NCBI RefSeq assembly: GCF_000224145.3
Contig: NC_020168.2
Location: 1,613,290 to 1,677,289, forward strand
Reading direction: 5' to 3'
DNA length: 64,000 nucleotides
Origin: Ciona intestinalis
Lineage: Eukaryota > Chordata > Ascidiacea > Phlebobranchia > Cionidae
A program made the translations under genes and the position numbers. The first letter of the stretch is position 1, and each line of letters opens with the position of its first letter. The notes below the pieces were generated by a model, which saw only the letters and a program-made list of their open reading frames with translations, was not told where the DNA came from and did no database searches. Below are positions 26,665 through 37,950 of the stretch, in pieces.

Positions 26665-27606
26665 TGGGGTTCCGAACTAACCTTTTCTTTAGGCCAGCTA
26701 AACGTCGAATTGCTATCATTGTGTTGTCGGGTAGAATTTGATAGTCGTGTCGCCACGTGGGGGGGTAGCTCGTGATGGCAAGCTTCGAACTTATTGCTTA
26801 TTCATTCGGTACGATCGTCTATCTTCTGCAGAAGCCGGGGGTTGCAGTTCATCGTCGTCGCTGTCGAGATTGTCGGTAAACGGTCTTAGATCGCTCTCAT
26901 CACTCAGGAACATGGCGTGGGCGTCCTGTAGTCTCGCGCCATGAATAATAGCAAATATAAAACTGGAACTCACGTAGTCGGTTGCGGGTGCGGCGTTCAG
27001 TTGGTAATTCTTTTTGTCTTCGTGCTGAAAACAAGATTTGAGTCACGGGATTTTATTGATAGCGATCACGTCATGGAGCTCGATCCAGTCACCGCCATCT
27101 AGCGGTCGAAATACGTTATATTTATTATTGAGTTTCGCTGGCTCTTCCACGACCGAATTGTAGGCGGACGACTTTGCCCTTCGTTCAATCTGTAAACTTC
27201 GCTTTTCCGCAGACGCTCAACTTCGAACGACCGCTTTACCCATTATTCTCGTAACGTCAGTGGTAGCTTGGCTATTACATTTGGCATGATCTCCATCGAA
27301 TCTACGCTTGATGAATGTTTCAGGTCTTGAAGCGACGTACAGCAACAGTCCATCAGTACCGATAGATTCTTTAAACCGACGGGGTCGCGCTTATTTGCTA
27401 TAGGAGCGTTTTTTAGACGTTCTTCGCAGTAGCGGGCGATCTCATGTGGTTGACCATATTCTTCGTACAGCAGTCCTCATGCGCTACGATATCCAACATC
27501 GGGCGGTTTCGAGGTGAGGTGACTTATTCTAGCAGTGCTGTAGTACTGTAGTATAGGTAGACGAGTTTGAGGTCGTTGCCTTTGTCTTTTTATTGATATG
27601 AGTTTC
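26665..27606. repeat. Duplicate at gap, copy A (942 bp)
   Basis: Matches 27657-28768 in the same orientation and ends at the last base before the N-run. It lacks a block of about 159 bp that copy B has near 27980-28138. Identity is lower than in the 12-17 kb pair but still high. Confidence 0.8.
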
Positions 27607-27656
27607 NNNNNNNNNNNNNNNNNNNNNNNNNNNNNNNNNNNNNNNNNNNNNNNNNN
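27607..27656. other. Assembly gap, 50 N
   Basis: A 50-N run inside the BEL/Pao remnant, with its flanks duplicated. Confidence 0.98.
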
Positions 27657-28768
27657 TGGGGTTACGGACTAACCTTTTCTTTAGGCCAGCTAAACGTCGA
27701 ATTGCGATCATTGTGTTGCCGGGTAGAATTTGATAGTCGTGTCGCCACGTGGAGGGTAGCTCGTAATGGCAAGCTTCGAACTTATTGCTTATTCATTCGG
27801 TACGATCGTCTATCTTCTGCAGAAGCCGGGGGCTGCAGTTCATCGTCGTCGCTGTCGAGATTGGGGGTAAACGGTCTTAGATCGCTCTCATCACTCAGGA
27901 ACATGGCGTGGGCGTCCTGTAGTCTCGCGCCATGAAAATAGCAAATATAAAACTGGAACTCACGTAGTCGGTTGCGGGTGCGTCGGACAAAGGGCGTAGG
28001 AGGGACCGTCCTAGTGGCGTCTTGATGGCGTCGGGACATCGGCCATGCTCGTATCGGGTCGTCTCTACACGAAAGGCGTGTGGGGCCCTGGCACCGATCA
28101 ACGGTTGGACTGATCCATGCTTTATCTTCGGAAACTGTTGGCGTTCAGTTGGTAATTCTTTTTGTCTTCGGGCTGAAAACAGGATTTGAGTCACGGGATT
28201 TTATTGATAGTGATCACGTCATGGAGCTCGATCCAGTCACCGCCATCTAGCGGTCGAAATACGTTATATTTATTATTGGGTTTCGCTGGCTCTTCCACGA
28301 CCGAATTGTAGGCGGACGACTTTGCCCTTCGTTCAAATTGTAAACTTCGCTTTTCCGCAGACGCTCAACTTCGAACGACCGCTTTACCCATTATTCTCGT
28401 AACGTCAGTGGTAGCTTGGCTATTACATTTGGCATGATCTCCATCAATCTACGCTTGATAAATGTTTCAGGTCTTGAAGCGACGTACAGCAACAGTCCAT
28501 CAGTACCGATAGATTCTTTAAACCGACGGGGTCGTGCTCATTTGCTATAGAAGCGTTTTTTAGACGTTCTTCGCAGTTGCGGGCTCATGCTTGTGGTTGA
28601 CCATATTCTTCGTACAGCAGTCCTCATGCGCTACGATATCCAACATCGGGCGGTTTCGAGGTGACGTAATCTAGCTCGTATACGTGGTGTTCACAGTGCT
28701 GTAGTACTGTAGTATAAGTAGACGAGTTTGAGTTCGTTGCCTTCGGTCTTTTTATTGATATGAGTTTC
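27657..28768. repeat. Duplicate at gap, copy B (1112 bp)
   Basis: Begins at the first base after the gap with the sequence found at 26665, and continues past the end of copy A into the gag-like part. It contains a segment of about 159 bp that is absent from copy A. Confidence 0.8.
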
Positions 28769-29693
28769 AAACTGTCTCCGGAAGGTCCCGTAGTTCATTG
28801 GGTTACCGTCAAACTTGTCTATTACAAGGCGCCGCAGGAATCGTTTACCAACATTAGTTAGGCCTACTCTGTTTCGTCTTTCGGGTGCGTGGTTAGTCGG
28901 GATGAATTCGGTTTCACGGAAGGCGGTATATATACAAGAATAAGGACCCGATCGGGTTGGCGGGTATCTTCGTGTGGGAGGAAACGTGGATAGCGGTCAG
29001 TGTACCGATCCTCGTTGGGAGCGACAAGTAAACATTTTTCATGTTTAACGGGAGTGGCGGAGTTCTGGCGGGGGGTTTCTCTTAAATTTGCGAACTGCGG
29101 CGACGGGCCAGTTCTAATTCTTTTTGCATTTTTGTGAAAGCTAGTTCTGCTTCGCCTTTCTCTTCGCAGGCTTGACGCTTGGCTGTTTCCTATAGCTTAA
29201 CGGACTTGCCGCTTGGCCCGCAGTCTGGCACGTTGTCGGGTTTCATGTATAGCCTTTCTTGTGCTTGCTCCTGGGACTAATAACACGCTTATGACGTTAT
29301 GCGTGTTAACTTTGTTTTTGCGAGTAAATATTCGAGTACTTACGCGCATAAAAGTGACCATGCAAAAAAGGCTTAACAAGTCCCCCGATGTACTTAAAAC
29401 GCAAGTGTTATAAACATTGATTGAACGATTTTATACAGTATGGTTTATAGGACTAAGCTGATTTATGATTATTAAATCAGTCATTAAATAATGTATAAGG
29501 TACATTGTAGAACTAGCGCTTTTAAACAAACAGGAAAATAATTGTTAAACAAAACAGAAAAGTAAATTAAATCTTTTTTTAAAAAAAACACAGGGTCATG
29601 ATTAAAGTGGTTTGTACTTTAACAAGTTGCATATCCATTTTTAACAGCGAAACAGTACAATAATTACAAAACACTCTTTAACATTGATATATT

Positions 29694-31598
29694 CTAATTA
29701 TTTGTAAAATTTGCCTTTCTTTTCTCCACAAAGGCAGTCATGCCTTCTTTTCTATCCTCCTGTAAAAAAAGTTATATATTTAAACATAAAACTAAGGCAA
29801 CAGAAATTCAAACCAACACACCGTTGCAAACGTTGCATGGAATAGTTTCTTTTCAAAGTGTAGACCTTCGGCTAACGTTGTCTCATAAGCTGCAATAATA
29901 TAATCATGAATAATAACTATATTTATTAAAGTTATAGGATAATGTTACCAATATTAACAGCTTCCTTTGCAAGTGCAACAACCAATTGTGAATTTTTTGA
30001 AATTTTTTCTGCAGTCTTTATTGCTTCATCAACAAGAAGTTCCTTGCTTACAACTTTGCTCACCAAACCTAAAATTACAGCAATTAAATTAACCCCAACA
30101 TTGCTTTTTTCATCGTTTCATAAATACTTTGTACATTCACCTGTATCAATTTAGGGACAAGATATATTTAGACAAATTTTCTTTTTACATACTGCTAATT
30201 AGTGAAACAAGTGGTTGTTTAAAATAAAACATCAATTGTAAATTTGTTCCTTGTGAAAATGCTAAAACACTGTATTTTGATGTCATCACAGAACTCGTAT
30301 TAATAAATAGTCCTGCGCCGTGGCGTAGTGGTTAGCGCGCCTGCCTGTAACCATTTTCAAGGCTCGTCGCTGCTACCATTGTGGGCGTATGTGACACTTA
30401 ACGACAATTGCTCCAACCCAGCGGTCACTAATGGATTGTCCAAATTATCAGCCATACATAAAAAATAAATAAAAAATAATCACCTACAAAGTAACATACA
30501 TGGTAACTCGTAAGCTGGCACGAGGTGTTAAACCCGTGTGATAACGACTGTCGTTTTCCGGCCACACGAGGATAAAGTAAGTTACATTCATTCATTCATT
30601 CACTCATTCATTCATTCATTCATTCATTCAATAGCTTGGGTATATTACAGAGTTGTTTCTTGCCTTCTTGGTTACTTGGTTGGTGCCAAAGCTTGCTAAA
30701 AACTGTCTCTTTTGTATATATAAACCAACAAAATTGAAAAAAAAAAAAACTTTTAGCTGCAAAAGGGAGTTCGGTAAAACACACAGATTGTTAAAACATT
30801 TTCCATAACTGCAGTTTAACCAGTAACTTAACAATTTCCTTATTTATTGAGAAACAGTTTCCTTATTTAATGGCAAATGGCAGCTTACCAGCTGTGAGTG
30901 CAGTTTGGGCATCAAACCTATTTCCAGTCAACACCATTTCCATTGCCAGTGATTTGCCAACAAACTTTGGTAATCGTTGAGTACCACCAGCACCTTAAAT
31001 ATTTAATTAGATTTATTGTTTTTTATTAACATAATTCAAAGAAAATATAACCTGGTATGGTTCCTAGTAAAATTTCTGGTTGACCAAATTGTGCATTATC
31101 CCCGGCATAAATAATATCACACATCATTGCTAACTCACAACCTCCACCAAGCTGAAAAATTACCATATTATGTTAAACTGTTGTATATGAAGTAAAAAAA
31201 CTGCCATACAGCAAATCCATTCACAGCTGCAATGATCGGTTTTTTCTTTTGTGCGATTTCAGACCAGTGTCCAAGAAAGTTTCCCTTAAGACATCCAACA
31301 AATGTGTTGTTCTGCATCTCCTTAATGTCTGCACCAGCTGTTAAAATAATTATTTTTTTTTAACAAACAATAAGCTGTATTCATCCCGCAGTTATACCTG
31401 CAAAAGCTCTTTCATTTCCAGTTAGAACTACGCACCCCACACTTTCATCTTGTTCAAATGTATCTAATGCTTCGTTTACTTCACGCATAAGTGCATCACA
31501 CAATGAGTTAAGAGCTTTTGGTCGATTCAACTGAATTAACCCAACACATCCATTCTCTGCCCTCTTCTCCACAATGATGTTCTCATATTGTTTGGTAT
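29694..31598 (-). CDS. ECHS1: Enoyl-CoA hydratase, mitochondrial
   Basis: Short-chain enoyl-CoA hydratase of mitochondrial fatty-acid beta-oxidation and valine breakdown; it adds water to trans-2-enoyl-CoA. Seven exons join in phase: 31598-31398, 31337-31210, 31151-31052, 30993-30889, 30068-29949, 29889-29822 and 29759-29694, giving 261 visible residues. Family landmarks run in order: [32 protein letters not shown] (oxyanion hole); [20 protein letters not shown], with the first catalytic Glu in [30 protein letters not shown], with the second catalytic Glu in QPEILLG; and the C-terminal [17 protein letters not shown]. Only the first exon, with the transit peptide (about 30 residues in relatives), is missing. 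It must end in phase 1 and was not found upstream of 31598. The intron 30069-30888 has been enlarged by a SINE. Confidence 0.95.
30313..30635 (+). mobile_element. tRNA-derived SINE in an ECHS1 intron
   Basis: The head GCGCCGTGGCGTAGTGGTTA resembles a tRNA with an A box (TGGCGTAGTGG). The body has CAGCGGTCACTAATGGATTG and GTAACTCGTAAGCTGGCACG. The 3' tail is a (CATT)n run at about 30590-30630. Related, mostly inverted copies lie at 25487, 50985, 51405 and 52105. Confidence 0.75.
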
Positions 31599-32165
31599 CT
31601 GTTTAATATCAAACACAATACTTTTGTCTGAAAATGTTCCTTAGGTCTTAATGATACCCGAGGGCTGTACATTTTTTAAAAGTCTGGGTTAGTAGGTTAT
31701 TGAACTCCCAGGTTTTAGATACGCATCACTAGTCCCTACCAACGAATAAATGTGTTTCTTCTTGCAAAAATTGGAGCCCACAATTGTCTCTACCAAAGAA
31801 ACAAAAAAACAAAGAGAAATTTAAATGAAAACCTTAATTTTCAATACCCACAGCCACACTGGACTTTTTAAAATTATAAAGCGGGTATCAGTGAGATCTA
31901 AGGAACATTTTGAGAACATGTAGGTACTAAAACCTACACGCTCAAGCATAATTTTAGAGACTAGTAAATTCGAATAAATTTGTTTACAGGGACATAATTT
32001 TTCCCTGCTTACTCTCTAGCGTCTAGCCTATTCTGTTAATGCAGTTACCTCACACTCTACGACCTTGACGCATAATCTATTGCGTATTCTACTCTCAAGT
32101 ACACAACGAATTATGCCTAAGGGTTTAAGTATTCACCAAACTTTGTTTTACAGGCCAACAGGACA
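31599..32165. other. Intergenic flank of ECHS1
   Basis: AT-rich. 31637-31700 carries a dispersed segment (AATGTTCCTTAGGTCTTAAT) related to 36880-36940 and 37635-37690. No first exon of ECHS1 could be recognised. Confidence 0.4.
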
Positions 32166-32395
32166 ATGGTTATAGACAGTGATACGATTGATACCGATAA
32201 TAATTACAGTAATTTAGCACGGTTAACTTTTACACAGCATATAAACAATGTGCTATCTTATGTACCTGATGAAGAGAACCGAAGCAATGCAGTATAAGTG
32301 GAAATGTTTTTCCTCAACAAATTAGTAGATGCTTTTGCCAAATATCCGGCCATGTTGATTTATTTTATTGAAAAACTGCTGAAGCACTGACACAA
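32166..32395 (+). pseudogene. Short coding-like stretch with one in-frame TAA
   Basis: An ATG at 32166 lies 15 bases after a good acceptor (TTTGTTTTACAG) and opens 43 codons, including LARLTFTQHINNVLSYVPDE, up to a TAA at about 32295. The same frame then continues for about 30 codons (MFFLNKLVDAFAKYPAMLIY) to a TGA. This could be a small gene with a sequencing error or with an unrecognised intron, or a decayed copy. The family is not recognised. Confidence 0.35.
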
Positions 32396-32529
32396 CCGTC
32401 AATCAAAAATACGGCATGCAAAAAGAAACTGATTACCTGTAAGTACAAAAAGAAATATCTCAATAAACCATGTGGTGACAAGCTATTTTTGTGTGGTTGT
32501 GTTGTGGATATAAATATAGTCATTGAAAC

Positions 32530-32583
32530 CAGAGTCCGTATATAAACATGTTACATGTTCATATACCGTATATACGGACTCTG
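32530..32583. mobile_element. 54-bp palindromic element, 8-bp target duplication
   Basis: Starts CAGAGTCCGTATATAAACAT and ends ATATACGGACTCTG. It is flanked on both sides by ATTGAAAC (32522-32529 and 32584-32591). Almost the whole element is inverted repeat. The same ends occur at 44594-44633 and 52491-52865. Confidence 0.85.
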
Positions 32584-33393
32584 ATTGAAACTAGCTATAC
32601 GGTGAATAAATTATTGAATATTATGTTATGTTTTACTTTCAAATGTCAACTATATTGAGTCTAAAATGTGGCTGGTTCGCGAGACAGCAAACAGCAAAAG
32701 CAGTTTTCAACTTAATTCCCAGAATAAAAATTAACTTTGGGTTTTTGCAAGAACATAGTTTCAAGGACTCAAAAAATCTATAGGAGATGGAAAAAAAACT
32801 GAAATTGCTGGATATAATCCAGGGGCGCAACCAGGGGGGCTGTTTTGCTGTCATGACAGCCCCTTTTTCCGAAGACACAAACGCAGCCAGAAAGTGCTAA
32901 GATGCACACACACACGCGTTACATTCAATATTAGATTCGTTCGCTTGGAATTGGAACAATTTTTCGTTCAATCGTTACGTCACTTGGTCTATTGCAACGT
33001 AACTATTAATTATGACGTTTCATAATAAAACAATCTGGGCCCACTACCCAACCAACCACGACATCAAAACATCGTGTATGAGCATCATATTTTTACGCTC
33101 TGCGCCGGTCTAGGAAATAAAGGAAGACGCATGCGGTAGCATACATTCCACACCTAACAAACGAAGCAATCGTTGTGTATTTATTCTCGTGACAAGTGAC
33201 GTAATGAAACTCTGGTTCTCTTGAGGTGACAACGAACAACGTTTCTTGGTCTCTGTTCAAGCTCGGCCGGGACGATACTTTGTAAAATCATATTACGATT
33301 TCTGTCGGCTCCAATTTACTGATAGCGTCGCTACTTGCTCTTATATTTGCACCAATTAAAATTCACATAATCGCGGTTTATCTGCATTTAAAC

Positions 33394-34534
33394 CAGTGGT
33401 TACCAAACTTTATTTACTCGCGTATACATATTTTTGGTTCATGCAGCGTCTCGTACCACCTACACCTTAAACTACTAAAGCCTCGTGAACAACTCATTTT
33501 AAATAGTAAAATTAGAAACCGTACCGCGGGCACGCCTATTTTTTCTGCGGGTATTTGTAACATAAACTTGGCACTGCCTTTCTCAAAGTTGCGTGTAAAA
33601 TAATTGTAATTTGCCAATTAAACAGGGTGGAATAAACAACATAAATAGGTTCCATAAGTAGCACTGCTGTATATTTACGATGTTTTCCCCAAGCAGCCTA
33701 ATTATTACGAAACAGTAGGGATTCACACCAAGGGCGTAGCCAGCCTAAAATTTTGGTGAGGGCCAAATGTTTTACGGTTGTATTTTGAGTTTGAAAAACC
33801 TCCTAATTACAACAAAACACGGGAAGGCGTACTGTGGATGGCATTTATTTTTCACATTTATTTTTTTTTCATCATTTAGCATGTGTAGGAAATTTAAAAA
33901 CAGGCTTAAATGTTTTCTTTTTTCTTCTTTTAATTTGAAAAAAGATCCGGAACCGGATCGAGATCCCCCATTTGAACATCACTGTTTAGCACGTGTAACA
34001 CTTTATTTTATTTTTTCACCAATAACATTACTGTAAAACTCAAAATTTGGGGGGGGCCATGGCCCCTCAGGCCCCCCCTTCGCGATGCCCAGGATTTACA
34101 CGTGGATCCATTGCATCATAATAATGATTGTTTGACCTGGTAAGTGATTACGACATAATAGCAATTCACAAGTTGATTATCTGCGTCATAATAGCAATTG
34201 TCCCCTTGATTATTTAGCCTGCATGTGCTTAGAAACAGGTTGGATATTTGCCTTTTCTCGAATGCGCATAAGTAAAGATAGGCCTTCAAAAATACTTTGT
34301 ACACGCATAAAGCAACGCCTAAGTTTAAAAAGTTAGGAACACCGGTGTAGGGAATATAGCATGAAATGTCACGCTGTACGTAATTTATGTGGATTAAAAT
34401 AATGCTTACGACAATCACTAAAGATNNNNNNNNNNNNNNNNNNNNNNNNNNNNNNNNNNNNNNNNNNNNNNNNNNTATAAGGTGCTCGCGTACCACCTCG
34501 GAGGCCTTCCCATACCATAGTTTCGGAACCACTG
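33394..34534. mobile_element. Second hAT-like element nested in the first
   Basis: Starts CAGTGGTTACCAAACTTT and ends with the inverse form CATAGTTTCGGAACCACTG. The duplication is ATTTAAAC versus TTTTAAAC (7 of 8). CAGTGGTTCCCAAACTTT is a typical hAT end. Near 33731-34090 there is a further GC-rich inserted block (GGGCGTAGCCAGCC to CAGGCCCCCCC) that may be a third element. Confidence 0.7.
34426..34475. other. Assembly gap, 50 N
   Basis: Inside the nested hAT-like element. No duplicated flanks were seen. Confidence 0.98.
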
Positions 34535-34955
34535 TTTTAAACTAATCATCAGAAACAGAAATTATACAAAAACTACAGATCGAATGGGAGCAAATAAAAC
34601 ACGATTGTTTACCAATAATCTCGTTTGTGACGTAACAATCGTAATGGTTTTCCAAAGGTTTATTCTGATGTAAATAATCGTTACATTATCCATGATGCAC
34701 ATGCGTAAAACTTGCACCAATGTTTCATCAGTTTATACTAATTTAGATACGTCTTTTTAATAATGTAGTGTTAGTTCTAATTTACCGAGTAAAATAGGAT
34801 ATATATTAGTGTGCACATCCAATAAAGGGAGTGTTTTATCGCGTCATAGATAAACGTTGTAAATATGACAGCCCCCTTTTGAACGCGCTGGTTGCGCCAC
34901 TGATATAACACACTACTTCGTCACTTATAAAATACTTTTCGCAATTATCAACTTA

Positions 34956-35575
34956 AAGGGGCATACCAACGAAAAATCAATCTTAAAACAATACGGCTTC
35001 TAAAAAAATCGCATAAAAAAACCCGCTAAAAAAATCGTGTGAAAAAAAGTACAAAGTTGACTGAACTTTGATCATTTCTAATTTATAAAATAATAAAGAA
35101 AGTTTAAATTGTATTTTTGATTTTATATAACAAATGCTACTTCTTCAAGAATATATAAAAAAAAATTAAAATATATAAATTTAAAAACTGACTCTTTTAT
35201 AAAAAAATTTACAGTGGGTACTAGCGTGACATAATAAATATTTTAATGTAAAAAAGTGCTATAAATTAACTAATAAGAAAAGAGTGCTGAGTCGGCATAT
35301 TATGTACCTATGTTCAATCGAAAATTAAAACATAATTAATTTAATGTTTTACAATTTTTTATACAGTTTTTGAAGATTCATTATACCAAATCAGAAATAA
35401 AGTTTGAATTTTCTTTAACATTTTAGAAACGATCAAAGTTGAGTGATTTTTTATGGGAAATTTCATGCATTGCGCCACAGCCATTTTTTTACTCCAGCGG
35501 CCGAAATGGCTGTTTTAAAACTCATTTTTTTCAAAATCTGTTTTGTATTTTAAAACTTGGATGTCACATTTGATA
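34956..35575. repeat. GGGGCATACCAACGAAAA family, fold-back copy
   Basis: Starts TTAAAGGGGCATACCAACGA. Later blocks (TTTTATGGGAAATTTCATGC, TGCGCCACAGCC) match 22890-23243 and 20552-21017. The right end is decayed. Confidence 0.6.
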
Positions 35576-36725
35576 CTCACTTACTAAGCCACCGTTCTCC
35601 AAACGCCAATCCCAAAATACATTCTGAAATTGTTAAACACAAAGATTTTTGATTTATTTGGCGCTCAAAATGGGAACACATAAAGAGAGAAACACTCTGT
35701 CGGGAAATAAAACATGGAGGGACAAACATAATAAACATTGATGCTTACCTATTATAGCCTTACAATCTAAATGGTCAAAATTTCTGTTTAACCTAGATCG
35801 GTAGCCAAGGAAACAAATTAAACCCTGTTACTTTAACACAGGGGTGTTAATCCCAACATTACAATCATCACTGCGTGAAACGTTGACTTCCAGCGAATAC
35901 TGCCTTTTTGAAAGCTCAGAAACACTAATGCTCGAACAGATGTATGACTCTGGTGCACTGAGGCAGAAAAATAATAACTCAAGAACGTTGTGGTTGAACG
36001 CGAAAATTAAATACCGATCTCGTTTCTTTCTCATTCTTAAGAGTTTGAAATGTCGGCATAATAATTTATTATCAACTCATAAATGAAGGAGGAAACTATA
36101 TGAACTGTACTAATATTCTTACAATTACAACGTTAAAGATAATAAGAGTGACTATGAACACTATAACGAACTCATTAAATCTATATATACCAGAAAGCTG
36201 GAACACATGCAAACATGTGATAAAGGATAACAGCGAAAGTAGCGTGTGTTAAAAGGTCATGAAAAATTAAATTCTACAAGCTCGATGTACCGAAGCATTG
36301 TTGCAGCGTCGGAGAAACCGATTCTCCGAACATAGCAAAAATGGTGGGCAATATTTGGAAACAGACGACTTGCAGAAAGTTTACAAAACTGATTATTTTT
36401 GCACGTTGGAAACAAAATTAAGATCATTTCAAATAACATTACTGAACCTTGCTATTGTAACAAATGTAAAACTTTTTAAAAATACAAATCGTTAAAAACA
36501 CAAATCTTTTTGAAAATACAAATTCGGTGTCAAAATATCACCTTGATTGTTATGTTTGTACCGGGACACAGTACATTTTTATCAGAAATCTTTAAATCTG
36601 GTTTTGAACGAATCATACATACATGTTTTTGTACAGTTTGTTTTATTTAATGTGAAAATGTAAGTTTTGTCGCCTTTTTCGTTGTTATTAACTAGGGGGC
36701 CAGAACACCGGAATCAATCCAGATA
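35576..36725. other. Intergenic, no gene seen
   Basis: AT-rich sequence with short chance frames on both strands. No recognised repeat, RNA gene or coding domain. Confidence 0.45.
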
Positions 36726-37169
36726 TTAGTCTTATAGGAAACAGACAGCAAAAACATTAAAAACAATCTCTTTAACAGAAAGTAACTACGTAGTGAATTA
36801 AATAAAATGATTGACGGTCGTCAGGTTGTTCGCATGGGGTAATACTGCCGCTGGTGAGCAGTTCAAATTTTGGTCTTAAAATGTTCCTTACGTCTTCCTG
36901 ATACCCGCTGTATAATTTTTTTTTCAAAAAAACTCGAGCGTTCGTGTCAAAAATTAACTTTGAACATGCGCGAAAACGTGCTTTGTCACCGTAATTCGCC
37001 TGACTTGCGTAAGGTTAACGATTTATTACGTCACAATAGCGATATGTTACGTCACAGTAGTGACATATTTCGTTCGTTACAGCACGTTATAATCTTGTTT
37101 TCACACTGTTTTCTGCTAGGAAAAACCCCAAGCCCTAACTCTTAACCCAACCATAACCCCTACCTTTAA
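36726..37169. repeat. Contig-end duplicate, copy A (444 bp)
   Basis: Same sequence as 37484-37950. It ends directly at the gap. It carries the empty site (37076-37082, GTTACAG) for the palindrome present in copy B. Confidence 0.9.
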
Positions 37170-37483
37170 NNNNNNNNNNNNNNNNNNNNNNNNNNNNNNN
37201 NNNNNNNNNNNNNNNNNNNNNNNNNNNNNNNNNNNNNNNNNNNNNNNNNNNNNNNNNNNNNNNNNNNNNNNNNNNNNNNNNNNNNNNNNNNNNNNNNNNN
37301 NNNNNNNNNNNNNNNNNNNNNNNNNNNNNNNNNNNNNNNNNNNNNNNNNNNNNNNNNNNNNNNNNNNNNNNNNNNNNNNNNNNNNNNNNNNNNNNNNNNN
37401 NNNNNNNNNNNNNNNNNNNNNNNNNNNNNNNNNNNNNNNNNNNNNNNNNNNNNNNNNNNNNNNNNNNNNNNNNNNNNNNNNNN
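37170..37483. other. Assembly gap, 314 N
   Basis: Uncalled bases; the length looks estimated rather than conventional. Both flanks carry the same sequence, so the true gap is probably an overlap. Confidence 0.98.
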
Positions 37484-37950
37484 TTAGTCTTATAGGAAAC
37501 AGACAGCAAAAACATTAAAAACAATCTCTTTAACAGAAAGTAACTACGTAGTGAATTAAATAAAATGATTGACGGTCGTCAGGTTGTTCGCATGGGGTAA
37601 TACTGCCGCTGGTGAGCAGTTCAAATTTTGGTCTTAAAATGTTCCTTACGTCTTCCTGATACCCGCTGTATAATTTTTTTTTCAAAAAAACTCGAGCGGT
37701 CGTGTCCAAAAATAACTTTGAACATGCGCGAAAACGTGCTTCGTCGCCGTAATTCGCCTGACTTGCGTAAGGTTAACGATTTATTACGTCACAATAACGA
37801 TATGTTACGTCACAGTAGTGACATATTTCGTTCGTTACAGCATAGACAACTTATAAGTTGTCTATGGTTACAGCACGTTATAATCTTGTTTTCACACTAG
37901 TTTCTGCTAGGAAAAACCCCAAGCCCTAACCCTTAACCCAACCATAATCC
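37484..37950. repeat. Contig-end duplicate, copy B
   Basis: Begins at the first base after the gap with the sequence found at 36726. Single-base differences from copy A are few. It has an extra 33 bp: a 26-bp palindrome and a second GTTACAG. Confidence 0.9.
37841..37866. mobile_element. 26-bp perfect palindrome with 7-bp target duplication
   Basis: CATAGACAAC...GTTGTCTATG, perfectly self-complementary, flanked by GTTACAG at 37834-37840 and 37867-37873. The otherwise matching copy A has a single GTTACAG and no palindrome. Confidence 0.85.

Larger units (their letters stand above)
25703..29200 (-). mobile_element. Decayed BEL/Pao-type LTR retrotransposon, minus strand
   Basis: On the minus strand, from high to low coordinate, pieces of a Pao-class polyprotein appear in order: a Glu/Lys-rich coiled stretch (about 29100); a gag-like segment with FDGNPMNYGTFRRQFE (about 28780); a pre-RT segment ending RLAGLKKRLVRNP (27657-27780, and again 26670-26790); the start of reverse transcriptase with FLPHHPVINP and [20 protein letters not shown] (26600-26380); the integrase end with [20 protein letters not shown] (about 26180-26060); and a DUF5641-like tail with IDDIVLLVGDSMPRSQWSIG (about 25880-25780). 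The reading frame is broken several times, and most of RT, RNase H and integrase is missing between about 26370 and 26250, so it cannot be active. LTRs were not found. Part is present twice around the gap at 27607. Confidence 0.75.
32820..34902. mobile_element. hAT-like element, about 2.1 kb, with nested insertions
   Basis: Ends CAGGGGCGCAACCAG and CTGGTTGCGCCACTG are inverted, with an imperfect 8-bp duplication (ATATAATC and ATATAACA). The inside (32980-33390 and 34550-34800) is homologous in inverted order to the element at 60679-61961. No transposase reading frame was recognised. Confidence 0.65.

Noticed and set aside
37135..37524. 129-codon open frame
   Set aside because: It is mostly the 314-N gap read through as open sequence.
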